Of a stretch of 64,000 nucleotides of DNA, positions 16,053 through 25,189 are shown one piece after another. The first letter of the stretch is position 1. Every line of letters starts with the position of its first letter. Origin of the DNA: Zobellella endophytica (GTDB taxonomy: Bacteria; Pseudomonadota; Gammaproteobacteria; Enterobacterales; Aeromonadaceae); contig NZ_PXYG01000001.1 of the NCBI RefSeq assembly GCF_003012775.1, positions 186,001 through 250,000 on the forward strand. Reading direction: 5' to 3'. A model generated the notes under the pieces. It was not told the origin of the DNA and did not search any database. It worked only from the letters and a program-made list of their open reading frames with translations. The translations under genes were made by a program, and so were the position numbers.

Positions 16053-19000
16053 GCGAGGGCCGTTTCAACCTGTCGGCGCTCGCCGTACGCGAGCGCGCCA
16101 TCAGCCTGTTCCTGATCTGCCTGATCTCATTGGCCGGCGTTGTTTCGTTCTTACAGTTGGGGCGGGCGGAAGACCCGGCCTTTACCATCAAGGTGATGAC
16201 CATAGTGACCGCCTGGCCCGGCGCGACCGCCCAGGAAATGCAGGACCAGGTCGCCGAGAAGATAGAAAAACGGCTGCAGGAGCTGCGCTGGTACGACCGC
16301 ACCGAAACCTACACCAGGCCCGGGCTGGCCTTTACCACCCTGACCCTGCTCGACAGTACCCCGCCTGCACAAGTTCAGGAGCAGTTCTACCAGGCCCGCA
16401 AAAAAGTCGGCGACGAGGCCATCAACCTGCCGGCCGGTGTGATCGGGCCCATGGTCAACGACGAATACGCGGACGTCACCTTTGCCTTGTTTGCGCTCAA
16501 GGCCAATGGCGAGCCGCAGCGCCTGCTGGTGCGCGATGCGGAGACGCTGCGCCAGCGGCTGCTGCACGTGCCGGGGGTGAAGAAGGTCAATATCGTCGGC
16601 GAGCAATCCGAGCGCATTTATGTGGAGTTCTCCCACGAGCGCCTGGCCACCCTGGGCGTCAGCCCGCAGCAGGTGTTTGCCGCGCTCAACAACCAGAATG
16701 CCCTGACTCCGGCCGGCTCGGTGGAAACCCGGGGGCCGCAGGTGTTTATCCGCCTGGACGGCGCTTTCGACGAATTGCAACAGATCCGCGACACGCCGGT
16801 GGTGACACAGGGGCGCACCCTGACGCTGTCGGACATCGCCACCGTCAAGCGCGGCTATGAAGATCCGGCGACTTTCCTGGTCCGCAACGGCGGCGAGCCC
16901 GCCCTGCTGCTGGGCATTATCATGCGCGAAGGCTGGAACGGGCTCGACCTGGGCAAGGCGCTGGATGCCGAAGTCACGGCGATCAACGCCGAGCTGCCGC
17001 TGGGCATGAGCCTGACCAAGGTCACGGATCAGGCGGTCAACATCAGCGCCGCGGTCGATGAGTTCATGCTCAAGTTTTTCGCCGCGCTGCTGGTGGTGAT
17101 GCTGGTGAGCTTTCTGAGCATGGGTTGGCGCGCGGGCCTGGTGGTCGCCGCGGCCGTGCCGCTAACCCTGGCGGTGGTGTTCCTGGTGATGCTCGCCACC
17201 GGCAAAAACTTCGACCGTATCACCCTGGGCTCCCTGATCCTGGCGCTGGGCCTGCTGGTGGACGACGCCATCATCGCCATCGAAATGATGGTGGTGAAAA
17301 TGGAAGAGGGCTTCAGCCGCGCCGCCGCCGCCGCTTATGCCTGGAGCCATACCGCCGCGCCGATGCTGTCGGGCACGCTGGTCACGGCGGTCGGCTTTAT
17401 GCCCAACGGCTTTGCCCGCTCCACCGCGGGTGAATACACCAGCAACATGTTCTGGATCGTCGGCATCGCCCTGATCGCGTCCTGGGTGGTGGCCGTGGTG
17501 TTCACGCCCTACCTGGGCGTCAAACTGCTGCCTCATTTTAAGAAGACCGAGGGAAAAAAAGTCGAGGGTGGCCACGCTGCGCTCTACGACACGCCGCGCT
17601 ACAACCAGATGCGCCGGGTGCTGGAGCGCGTCATCGCCCGCAAGTGGCTGGTCGCCGGCTCGGTGGTGGGCCTTTTCGTCCTGGCCATCCTCGGCATGGA
17701 CGTCGTCAAGAAGCAATTCTTCCCGATCTCCGACCGTCCCGAGGTGCTGGTCGAGGTGCAGATGCCCTATGGCTCTTCGATTGCGCAGACCAGCGCCGCC
17801 ACGGCCAAGGTGGAAGCCTGGCTGGCCGAACAGGAGGAGGCCGGGATCGTCACCGCCTACGTCGGTCAGGGCGCGCCGCGCTTCTTCTTGGCGATGGGGC
17901 CGGAGATGCCCGATCCCTCGTTCGCCAAAATAGTGATCCGCACCGGCAGCCAGGAGGCACGAGAAGCCTTGAAACACCGGTTGCGCCGGGCGATCGCCGA
18001 TGGCCTGGCCCCCGAGGCGCAGGTGCGCGTCACCCAACTGGTGTTTGGCCCCTATTCGCCGTTTCCGGTCGCCTACCGGGTCACCGGCCCGAACCCGGAC
18101 ACGTTGCGCGACATCGCCGCCGAGGTGCAGCGGGTCCTGGATGCCAGCCCGATGATGCGCACGGTCAACAGCGACTGGGGCACGCGTACGCCCACGCTGC
18201 ACTTTACCTTGCAGCAGGACCGCCTGCAGGCCCTGGGCCTGACCTCCAGTGCCGTGGCGCAGCAACTGCAATTCCTGCTGAGTGGCGTGCCGGTCACCAA
18301 CCTGCGCGAGGACATCCGCACCGTGCAGGTCGCCGCCCGTTCTGCCGGCGATACCCGGCTCGATCCGGCCAGGATCGGCGATTTCACCCTGGTCGGCGCT
18401 AACGGCCAGCGCATCCCGCTGTCGCAGCTGGGCGAGGTCGAGGTACGCATGGAAGAGCCGGTCATGCGCCGGCGCGACCGCATGCCGACCATCACCGTGC
18501 GCGGCGACATCGCCGACCATTTGCAGCCGCCGGACGTGTCTGCCGCCATTACCCGTCAGCTCCGGCCCATGATGGAAAAACTGCCGAGCGGCTACCGCAT
18601 TGAAGAGGCCGGCTCCATCGAGGAGTCGGGCAAGGCGATGAGCGCTATGCTGCCGCTATTCCCCATCATGGTGGCGATCACCCTGCTTATTATCATCCTT
18701 CAGGTGCGCTCGAACGCCGCCATGGCCATGGTGTTCCTGACCGCGCCGCTGGGGCTGATCGGCGTGGTGCCCACCCTGCTGCTGTTCCAGCAGCCGTTCG
18801 GTATCAATGCGTTGGTCGGCCTGATCGCACTGGCCGGGATCCTGATGCGCAACACCCTGATCCTGATCGGGCAGATCGAGCACAACAAACAGGAGGGACT
18901 GGACCCGTTCCGGGCGGTGGTCGAGGCCACGGTGCAGCGTGCCCGGCCGGTGATCCTGACCGCGCTGGCGGCGATCTTGGCCTTCACGCCGCTGACCCAG

Positions 19001-19129
19001 TCGGTGTTCTGGGGGACGCTGGCCTACACGCTGATCGGCGGCACTTTCGCGGGGACTGTGCTTACCCTGGTGTTCCTGCCGGCTATGTATTCCATCTGGT
19101 TCAGGATCAGGCCCGACAACGGTGCCTGA
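16049..19129 (+). CDS. RND-family inner-membrane efflux pump (AcrB-like)
   Basis: A 1026-residue resistance-nodulation-division transporter of normal length. It has a single N-terminal helix, two large periplasmic loops and two six-helix blocks. The proton-relay pair is present in GLLVDDAIIAIE, and the second block carries AGILMRNTLILIGQIE. Its short N-terminal SALAVRERAISLFLICLISL form puts it in the MMPL/VexF-like branch rather than close to AcrB. The adaptor gene overlaps it; no intact outer-membrane factor is linked. The substrate is probably an amphipathic toxic compound, not determinable from sequence. Confidence 0.92.
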   Translation: MSEGRFNLSALAVRERAISLFLICLISLAGVVSFLQLGRAEDPAFTIKVMTIVTAWPGATAQEMQDQVAEKIEKRLQELRWYDRTETYTRPGLAFTTLTLLDSTPPAQVQEQFYQARKKVGDEAINLPAGVIGPMVNDEYADVTFALFALKANGEPQRLLVRDAETLRQRLLHVPGVKKVNIVGEQSERIYVEFSHERLATLGVSPQQVFAALNNQNALTPAGSVETRGPQVFIRLDGAFDELQQIRDTPVVTQGRTLTLSDIATVKRGYEDPATFLVRNGGEPALLLGIIMREGWNGLDLGKALDAEVTAINAELPLGMSLTKVTDQAVNISAAVDEFMLKFFAALLVVMLVSFLSMGWRAGLVVAAAVPLTLAVVFLVMLATGKNFDRITLGSLILALGLLVDDAIIAIEMMVVKMEEGFSRAAAAAYAWSHTAAPMLSGTLVTAVGFMPNGFARSTAGEYTSNMFWIVGIALIASWVVAVVFTPYLGVKLLPHFKKTEGKKVEGGHAALYDTPRYNQMRRVLERVIARKWLVAGSVVGLFVLAILGMDVVKKQFFPISDRPEVLVEVQMPYGSSIAQTSAATAKVEAWLAEQEEAGIVTAYVGQGAPRFFLAMGPEMPDPSFAKIVIRTGSQEAREALKHRLRRAIADGLAPEAQVRVTQLVFGPYSPFPVAYRVTGPNPDTLRDIAAEVQRVLDASPMMRTVNSDWGTRTPTLHFTLQQDRLQALGLTSSAVAQQLQFLLSGVPVTNLREDIRTVQVAARSAGDTRLDPARIGDFTLVGANGQRIPLSQLGEVEVRMEEPVMRRRDRMPTITVRGDIADHLQPPDVSAAITRQLRPMMEKLPSGYRIEEAGSIEESGKAMSAMLPLFPIMVAITLLIIILQVRSNAAMAMVFLTAPLGLIGVVPTLLLFQQPFGINALVGLIALAGILMRNTLILIGQIEHNKQEGLDPFRAVVEATVQRARPVILTALAAILAFTPLTQSVFWGTLAYTLIGGTFAGTVLTLVFLPAMYSIWFRIRPDNGA

Positions 19130-19173
19130 GCGGCCTGTTATTCCGTTTATCTGTTTATTAAAGAGAGGTGGTT

Positions 19174-19980
19174 ATGTCGAACTCAAAAGTTGTCGTTGTG
19201 ACCGGTGTATCGTCAGGCATCGGCCGCGCCGCCGCGGTGAAGTTTGCCGCCCGGGGTTGCCGGGTATTCGGTACCGTGCGCAACAGGGCAACGGCACAGC
19301 GAATAGCCGGTGTTGAGCTGGTCGAGATGGATATCCGTGACCAAGTGTCAGTTCAAGCCGGGATCCTGGCCATCATGGCTCAGGCCAAGCGCATCGATGT
19401 GCTGGTCAACAGTGCGGGCGTGACCTTGCTCGGCGCGACGGAGGAAACGTCGATTGCCGAAGCGGCATCGCTGTTCGACACCAACGTTTTTGGTATCTTG
19501 CGCACCACACAGGCGGTATTGCCACACATGCGCGAGCAAGGCTCTGGTCGCATCGTCAACATCAGCTCGGTGCTGGGCTTTCTTCCGGCGCCCTACATGG
19601 GGCTCTATTCGGCGTCCAAGCATGCGGTGGAGGGGCTGTCCGAGACCCTGGATCACGAGGTGCGCCAGTTCGGCATCCGCGTCGCGCTGGTCGAGCCATC
19701 CTTCACCAACACCAATCTGGACATCAATGCCCCCCAGGCGGCCGCCAGGATCCCGGTCTACGACACCGAGCGCAGCGTCGTTTCCCAGGCCATTCAAAAC
19801 AATGTCCATAAAGCGCCGGATCCCGATGGGGTCGCCACCACGGTTGTCGATGCCGCTTTGGGTGCATGGAAAATGCGGCGCACGCCCAAAGGCGAGGCCT
19901 CTCTTCTGAGCAAGTTACGCCGCTTTATGCCTGCGGGCCCCGTCGCTGCCGGCATACGGAAAACCTTTGGGCTAGCCTGA
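19174..19980 (+). CDS. Short-chain dehydrogenase/reductase
   Basis: A 268-residue classical SDR. The cofactor motif [12 protein letters not shown] lies near residues 9-20, followed by NSAGV, the catalytic Ser in NISSVLG and the YSASK pair. The C terminus ([16 protein letters not shown]) is typical of oxidoreductases of this group. AGAGAGG precedes ATG 19174. It follows the RND pump by 44 bases and precedes a ketosynthase, so these form one transcription unit. An SDR in an efflux operon may modify the pumped compound, but that is inference. Confidence 0.88.
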   Translation: MSNSKVVVVTGVSSGIGRAAAVKFAARGCRVFGTVRNRATAQRIAGVELVEMDIRDQVSVQAGILAIMAQAKRIDVLVNSAGVTLLGATEETSIAEAASLFDTNVFGILRTTQAVLPHMREQGSGRIVNISSVLGFLPAPYMGLYSASKHAVEGLSETLDHEVRQFGIRVALVEPSFTNTNLDINAPQAAARIPVYDTERSVVSQAIQNNVHKAPDPDGVATTVVDAALGAWKMRRTPKGEASLLSKLRRFMPAGPVAAGIRKTFGLA

Positions 19981-20032
19981 CAACGCAGCGGCGCCCGCGG
20001 TGAGGCGCCGCAACTGTGAAAAGCGAGGAATA

Positions 20033-21316
20033 ATGATGGGTGATCGAGATGCAGTTCGAATCGTGGTGACGGGGACAGGTACCGTCGGACCACTGGGGTG
20101 CGGTACGGAGACGGTCTGGTCCCGTCTGTTGGCGGGACAATCCGGCATTCGGGCCCTGTCTGCCGATGTGGCCGACGGCACCGGCTCCGCCATAGCCGGA
20201 CAGGTGCCAACCCTGGCGGACGATAGCGAGGCGGGCTACGACCCGGAGCGCAGAATCGCTGCGAAAGAGCGCAAGAAGATGGATCGCTTTATCGAGTTTG
20301 CGCTGGTTGCCGCACAGGAAGCCCTGGCGCAGGCTGGCTGGCAGCCCACGGACGAGAAGCAGCGGGGGCGAAGCGCGACCATCATCGCTTCCGGCGTCGG
20401 TGGCTTCGGCGCCATCGCCGAAGCCGTGCGCACCACGGACCAACGCGGGCCGCGCCGGCTCTCACCCTTCACCGCGCCGTCGTTTCTCGCCAACATGGCG
20501 GCCGGGCACGTTTCCATCCAGCACGGCTTCAAGGGGCCGCTCGGGGCGCCGGTGACCGCCTGCGCGGCCGGGGTGCAGGCGATCGGTGATGCGGCCCGGC
20601 TGATCCGCAGCGGCGAAGCGGATATCGCGCTATGCGGCGGGACCGAGGCCGCCATCCATCGCGTTACCCTCGGAAGCTTTGCCGCGGCACGCGCCTTGTC
20701 CACCGGGTTCAACGACCGTCCCCGGGAAGCATCGCGCCCCTTCGACCGCGACCGGGACGGCTTCGTCATGGCCGAGGGCGCCGGCCTGCTGGTGATCGAA
20801 TCGCTGGAGCATGCGCTGGCACGCGGCGCACGTCCGCTGGCGGAGCTGGTCGGCTACGGCACCAGCGCTGATGCCTACCACCTGACCGCCGGCCCCGAGG
20901 ATGGCAGCGGCGCCCGGCGAGCCATGCAACAGGCGTTGCGGCAGGCCGGCATTGTGGCCGGCGACGTTCAGCATATCAACGCCCATGCGACCTCCACGCC
21001 AGTTGGCGACCGCGGCGAGCTGGCCGCCATTCGCTCGGTGTTCGGCAGCGACTCGGGCGTGGCGATTACCTCGACCAAATCCAGTACTGGCCACCTGCTG
21101 GGCGCCGCGGGTGGGATCGAAGCCATCTTCACCGTCCTGGCGCTGCGCGACCAGGTGGTCCCGCCCACGCTGAACCTCATCAACCCCGACGCCGCCGCCG
21201 ACGGCCTCGACCTGGTTGCCCTGACCGCACGGCACATGCCGATCCAGTACGCCCTGTCGAACGGGTTCGGATTTGGCGGAGTCAATGCCAGCGTACTGTT
21301 TCGACGCTGGGAGTAA
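20033..21316 (+). CDS. Beta-ketoacyl-ACP synthase (FabF/KAS II-like), orphan
   Basis: A 427-residue thiolase-fold ketosynthase. The full catalytic set is present: Cys177 in TACAAGVQ, His318 in NAHATSTP and His354 in KSSTGHLLGAAGG, with Lys349. It should catalyse decarboxylating condensation of malonyl-ACP with an acyl chain. No acyl carrier protein, ketoreductase or malonyl transferase gene is nearby apart from the SDR just upstream. GAGGAA precedes the ATG; a second ATG follows at once. It probably belongs to the RND-SDR unit inside the repeat-bracketed segment. Confidence 0.88.
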   Translation: MMGDRDAVRIVVTGTGTVGPLGCGTETVWSRLLAGQSGIRALSADVADGTGSAIAGQVPTLADDSEAGYDPERRIAAKERKKMDRFIEFALVAAQEALAQAGWQPTDEKQRGRSATIIASGVGGFGAIAEAVRTTDQRGPRRLSPFTAPSFLANMAAGHVSIQHGFKGPLGAPVTACAAGVQAIGDAARLIRSGEADIALCGGTEAAIHRVTLGSFAAARALSTGFNDRPREASRPFDRDRDGFVMAEGAGLLVIESLEHALARGARPLAELVGYGTSADAYHLTAGPEDGSGARRAMQQALRQAGIVAGDVQHINAHATSTPVGDRGELAAIRSVFGSDSGVAITSTKSSTGHLLGAAGGIEAIFTVLALRDQVVPPTLNLINPDAAADGLDLVALTARHMPIQYALSNGFGFGGVNASVLFRRWE

Positions 21317-21351
21317 AGTCAATAACACGATATTCGCGAGAGGTAACCAAC

Positions 21352-21630
21352 ATGGAAATAGGTATCATCGGAACCAGTAGCATCGGCGGTACCATTGCCC
21401 GCAAGCTGAAGGCCGCAGGGCACAAGATACGTGTGGCGAACTCGAAAGGGCGGGAGGGCGCACAACATTTTGCCGATGAGGTTGGTGCAACGTCTGCTGA
21501 CATGCAGGGGGCGGTCGACGGTGTTGAACTGGTTATCCTGTCGAACCTGCTACCCGCCATGGTCAAGCTCCCAACCGACCGGTTTTGGACCTGCCGATGC
21601 CGGTTCTCTCGATGGTCCCAACAGAGTTAA
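21352..21630 (+). pseudogene. Truncated NADPH-dependent F420-reductase-like Rossmann protein
   Basis: The first 70 residues match the N-terminal domain of the NADP oxidoreductase/F420-dependent reductase family (IGIIGTSSIGGTIARKL, then VRVANSKGRE-like text and VELVILSNLLPAMV). After PTDRF the frame degenerates into a Cys/Arg/Ser-rich tail and stops at 92 residues, where relatives run to about 200. The break is close to the right direct repeat, so the gene was probably cut when the segment was inserted or rearranged. AGAGG precedes the ATG. Confidence 0.6.
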
Positions 21631-21708
21631 GCCCAGCTGTCACGCCGATACAGTATTCCGTGTTGATGGGTGGTCTAAAGCCTCAAGGATGCTGGTCTGA
21701 ACGAAGAC

Positions 21709-21752
21709 CGTCTCCAGGCACTACCTTGCCGGCCGATTGGCCGGCTTTTTTA
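21709..21752 (+). repeat. Right copy of 44-bp direct repeat bracketing the RND island
   Basis: Begins CGTCTCCAGGCACTACCTTG; 42 of 44 bases equal 13636-13679 in the same orientation. It closes the 8,029-bp segment that starts at 13680. The gene-free stretch 21631-21991 holds this repeat, its terminator and the operator motif at 21827. Confidence 0.85.
21728..21751 (+). terminator. Rho-independent terminator in the right repeat
   Basis: Same GCCGGCC-GATT-GGCCGGC stem with a T tract as at 13655. It isolates the RND segment from the TRAP operon. Confidence 0.85.
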
Positions 21753-21826
21753 TCCCTGAGGCTCGATATTCACAATTTCCTGTTTTCCATTTTATTGTCT
21801 TCGCGTTCTTGACACTGAACCAAACA

Positions 21827-21841
21827 ATAACCTGAAGTTAT
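21827..21841. promoter_or_regulatory. LysR-type operator candidate upstream of the TRAP genes
   Basis: ATAAC-CTGAA-GTTAT, a perfect ATAAC-N5-GTTAT palindrome about 150 bp before dctP. It matches two sites (27597 and 27819) before the DapA-like gene. The 9 bases after the first arm and the following TCACT also match the 27597 site. Confidence 0.6.
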
Positions 21842-21991
21842 CACTAGCGCGTCATCTATGTTGCTTGAGCTGGCAGGATCAAAGCCATATCGTAACAAAT
21901 AACCATCAACACCAGAAAAGGGTTGTTGGAGAGGCTTCCTCAAACTCTGAAGCCTTAACTCATTCAAGTAATGATGCAGGAGAAGAAAAAA

Positions 21992-23035
21992 ATGGATTTG
22001 TCTATAAAGCAGTTTTTGAGTCTTTCGCAAGCAGTTGCTATTTCCACGACCATCATGCTCGTCAGCGCCAATGCGGTTGCCAGTGATCAGAAATACAACT
22101 TCAAACTGGCGCTGGAATCGGGAGATCGCGATTCGGCATCGGGCAAGTCCATGCAGATGTGGGCCGATCTTATCGAAGAAAAATCCGCTGGGCGAATGAA
22201 GGTTGGTATTTTCTATCAGGGTGAGCTGGGTGGCCAGCAGGAGCTGTTCGACCAACTGGTCAAGGGCAACATCGACATGATGTTGACCTGGCCGCAAACC
22301 TCTTATGACGAGCGCCTGGCGGTTAACTATATCCCCTATCTGACGTTGGGCTGGGAAGATGCGCTGAATGCCTACAGCGAAGATGGCTGGCTGAAAAACA
22401 TCCTGGGTCCGGTGTACGCGGATATCGGACTTAAATACTTCGGCCCTTACCCGGAAGGCTTCGGCGGCATCGCGACCAAGGGCCGCTACGCCACCAATTT
22501 CGACGATGCCCAAGGTATAAAAGTGCGTTCACAGCCCGTTTTCCCCCTTCCCCAGACCGTGCAGGCCATGGGCTTCCAGGCCGTACCCATCGACTGGGCT
22601 GAAGTCTATACCTCCATCCAGACCGGGGTGGTCGACGGTGACTCCAGCAACGTTATCTACTGGGACTACGAATACTTCCGCGATCAGCTGGATTACTTCG
22701 TCCACTCCAAGCACAACTTCTCCTCCTATGCCTTGCTGATGAACAACGATACCTGGGAAGAAATGGACGAGGAAGATCAGGCGATCGTCGCAGAAGCCGC
22801 ACAAGTCGTGATTGACAAGCAGTTCAAAGACGCCAGGGCGGAAGACGAAAAGTGGATCAAGGCGGCCCAGGAAGCGGGAATGGAGTACGTAGTGCCGACC
22901 CGGACCGAGATGCAAGCCTGGGTCGATCGTGTCAGGGCCGAAGTCTGGCCGCAGGCCGAACCGTTAATTGGCAAGGAACTGATGGACCAGCTCCACGCCA
23001 ACGCCTCTGACCCGCACACTGCCTCTCAACAGTAA
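21992..23035 (+). CDS. TRAP transporter solute-binding protein (DctP family)
   Basis: A 347-residue exported binding protein. The N terminus has a signal peptide ending near SANAVASD. Family features include SGKSMQMWADLIEEKSAGRMKV (shortened), FYQGELGGQQELFDQLVKG and the ligand-domain segment QTGVVDGDSSNV. AGGAG stands 8 bases before ATG 21992; two earlier in-frame ATGs would put charged residues before the signal. It is the first gene of dctP-dctQ-dctM. The catabolic genes downstream suggest the ligand is an amine- or imino-acid-type compound. Confidence 0.9.
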   Translation: MDLSIKQFLSLSQAVAISTTIMLVSANAVASDQKYNFKLALESGDRDSASGKSMQMWADLIEEKSAGRMKVGIFYQGELGGQQELFDQLVKGNIDMMLTWPQTSYDERLAVNYIPYLTLGWEDALNAYSEDGWLKNILGPVYADIGLKYFGPYPEGFGGIATKGRYATNFDDAQGIKVRSQPVFPLPQTVQAMGFQAVPIDWAEVYTSIQTGVVDGDSSNVIYWDYEYFRDQLDYFVHSKHNFSSYALLMNNDTWEEMDEEDQAIVAEAAQVVIDKQFKDARAEDEKWIKAAQEAGMEYVVPTRTEMQAWVDRVRAEVWPQAEPLIGKELMDQLHANASDPHTASQQ

Positions 23036-23103
23036 GCATTGATATTGACTGTCTGACAGAGGCACCCGGATGGATGCCTCTTAATTCAAAAACGGAGTTT
23101 TCG

Positions 23104-23640
23104 ATGAACAAGCTACTTGGGATCATGGCGGCAATAGACCGGATGCTGGCATTCGTTATCAAGCCGGTCGTCGTGTTCATCAGTCTTGCCGTGGCCACCA
23201 TGCTGGCTTACGGGATCTTCAGTCGCGCCGTGCTGAATGTACCGGTGTTCGGCCTGGAGGAACTGGTATTGCTCGGCGCCATGTGGCTGTACATGCTGGG
23301 CGCCGTACTGGCTTCTCGCGAGCGCTCCCACCTCAGTGCCGATTTTATTCAGGTGATATGCAAGAACCAGACGGTGATCCGCGTTATGCACATGGTCGCG
23401 ACGATCATTTCGCTGTTTATGGCCATCATGTTTGCCACTTGGAGTTATGACCTGCTCGCGTGGGGGATCAGTAAAGGCCAGTCAAGTACGGTGCTTAAAC
23501 TGCCCTGGTACCTGTCTCAAAGCAGTCTCTTTTTCGCCAGCGTACTGTTTATATTCTACCTGTTCCGGGATTTCATCGGCGATCTACGTGATTTTTGTTC
23601 TCCGGAGCAGGTCACGGCTGAACCTGAAAAACAGTCTTAA
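23104..23640 (+). CDS. TRAP transporter small permease (DctQ family)
   Basis: A 178-residue protein with four hydrophobic segments and the family hallmark FGLEELVLLGAMWLYMLGA near residues 45-63. ACGGAG precedes ATG 23104, so I prefer it to the in-frame codon 30 bases earlier. The gene lies between the binding protein and the large permease, with 68- and 19-base gaps. Confidence 0.88.
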   Translation: MNKLLGIMAAIDRMLAFVIKPVVVFISLAVATMLAYGIFSRAVLNVPVFGLEELVLLGAMWLYMLGAVLASRERSHLSADFIQVICKNQTVIRVMHMVATIISLFMAIMFATWSYDLLAWGISKGQSSTVLKLPWYLSQSSLFFASVLFIFYLFRDFIGDLRDFCSPEQVTAEPEKQS

Positions 23641-23659
23641 TTTTTAACAGGAACTTATT

Positions 23660-24958
23660 ATGGGCGCTTTACTTGCAATTGTGGCAGTGGTGCTGCTGAT
23701 GATGATCGGCGTTCCGGTTGTCTTCTCGTTCGCTGCCATGACCTTGATTCTTTCGATCATCTACGAGGTTGATATATCGTCGTTGATGACCACCGGCTTC
23801 TGGTCGGTCAACTCCATCATTCTGCTGGCGTTGCCGTTATTCGTCATGACCGGTTACCTGATGCAGGCAGGGGGCATGGCCGCCCGCCTGGTGAGTTTTG
23901 TCGAGGCGCTGGTGGGCAAATCACGCAGCGGCATGGGCTCATCCATGGTGGTTGCCTGCGGCGTATTCGGTGCCATCTCCGGTACGGCCTCCGCTGCCGT
24001 GGCCTCCATCGGCACCATCATGATCGATCCCATGGAAAAGCACGGCTACAAGCGGGAATACACCAGCGCCCTGCTGGGCATCTCCTCCCTGCTGGGCCTG
24101 CTTATCCCTCCCAGCATCACCATGATCCTCTACGCCGTGGTGACGCGACAGTCGGTCGCGGCCTGCTTTCTGGCCACCATCGGTCCCGGTATCCTGCTGA
24201 TCCTGGTGCTCTGCGTTCTCAACTGGTTGAAGATGCGTCGCCATCCCGACGCGGCCGCAGAGATACTCAGTTTTCGCCAGCGGGTGGATGCTGTCGGCAG
24301 CAATATGTGGAAGGCGCTTCCGGCCTTGATGCTGCCGGTGATCATTCTCGGCGGCATTTATGGCGGCGTGTTCACGCCGACCGAAGCCGCCGCCATCGCG
24401 GTTGTCTACGCCATTCCGGTCGGTTTGTTTGTTTATCGCGAACTGGACGTCAAAAAGATGGTGCAGTGCCTGGTCGCCGCCGCCACCACTACCGGCGTCA
24501 TCATGGTGATCCTGCTGTTTTCGTTCGTGGCCAGCCGCATCTTTACCTATGAGCGCGTGCCTCAACAGCTGACCGATCTGCTGATGGATCTGTTCCAGAA
24601 CAAGCTCCTTATCCTGCTGATGGTCAACATCTTTCTTATCCTGCTGGGCATGATCATGGACGATGTCAGCGTGGTGGCCATCGTCAGCCCGCTGCTGCTG
24701 CCGGTCATGGTCAATATCGGTATCGATCCCGTCCACTTTGCCGCCATTGTAGGGACCAGCGTGGTCATCGGCTGTAACAGCCCGCCCATGGCCCCCATCC
24801 TGTTCATGACCTGCCGCATCGGCAAGGTGGGCATGTCTCAGGTGATGCGTCCAGCCCTGGGCTTTATGGCATTTGCCGCCTTGCCGGTGATGCTGGTTAC
24901 CACCTATTGGCCGCCGCTGGCACTCTATCTTCCCAGGTTGTTCGGCTATATCAATTAA
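23660..24958 (+). CDS. TRAP transporter large permease (DctM family)
   Basis: A 432-residue permease with about 12 membrane helices. DctM signatures are present: FGAISGTASAAVASIGTIM, GLLIPPSITMILY and a C-terminal CNSPPMAPILFMTCRIG. AGGAAC precedes the ATG. It completes the sodium-coupled TRAP importer. No terminator directly follows; instead a structured repeat and a 16-bp hairpin lie before azlC. Confidence 0.92.
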   Translation: MGALLAIVAVVLLMMIGVPVVFSFAAMTLILSIIYEVDISSLMTTGFWSVNSIILLALPLFVMTGYLMQAGGMAARLVSFVEALVGKSRSGMGSSMVVACGVFGAISGTASAAVASIGTIMIDPMEKHGYKREYTSALLGISSLLGLLIPPSITMILYAVVTRQSVAACFLATIGPGILLILVLCVLNWLKMRRHPDAAAEILSFRQRVDAVGSNMWKALPALMLPVIILGGIYGGVFTPTEAAAIAVVYAIPVGLFVYRELDVKKMVQCLVAAATTTGVIMVILLFSFVASRIFTYERVPQQLTDLLMDLFQNKLLILLMVNIFLILLGMIMDDVSVVAIVSPLLLPVMVNIGIDPVHFAAIVGTSVVIGCNSPPMAPILFMTCRIGKVGMSQVMRPALGFMAFAALPVMLVTTYWPPLALYLPRLFGYIN

Positions 24959-24997
24959 ATAGCTGTTCCGAATAGTAGATCAATCAAGACAGCGGGC

Positions 24998-25084
24998 GGG
25001 TACTGCTAAGCAGACCCTCTGCGCCAGGGATGGCGCGGCGGAGCCCCCAGGGATGGGTTTACGGCGTGTCTGTGTGCGGTGCCC
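24998..25084 (+). repeat. Structured GGGA-loop repeat, copy A
   Basis: Outer arms GGGTACTGC (24998-25006) and GCGGTGCCC (25076-25084) pair with two G-U pairs; CAGAC/GTCTG pair inside. Two inner hairpins follow: GCGCCA-GGGA-TGGCGC (25021-25036) and CCCA-GGGA-TGGG (25046-25057), then TTTACGGCG. It lies between dctM and azlC on the coding strand. Related copies start at 38860, 40757 and 46121. Confidence 0.8.
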
Positions 25085-25123
25085 GGCCGATGTAGCACCA
25101 TTAGGATCAGTTAATTAACCCAA

Positions 25124-25160
25124 CAGACAAGAAGCAGGATTTCATCCTGCTTCTTGTCTG
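25124..25160. promoter_or_regulatory. Perfect 16-bp hairpin upstream of azlC
   Basis: CAGACAAGAAGCAGGA (25124-25139), loop TTTCA, then its exact reverse complement (25145-25160). No T tract follows, so it is not a standard terminator. It ends 29 bases before the azlC start and could be a processing or attenuation element. Confidence 0.6.
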
Positions 25161-25189
25161 GACAGCCTGACTAACGGAACCGACTTACG

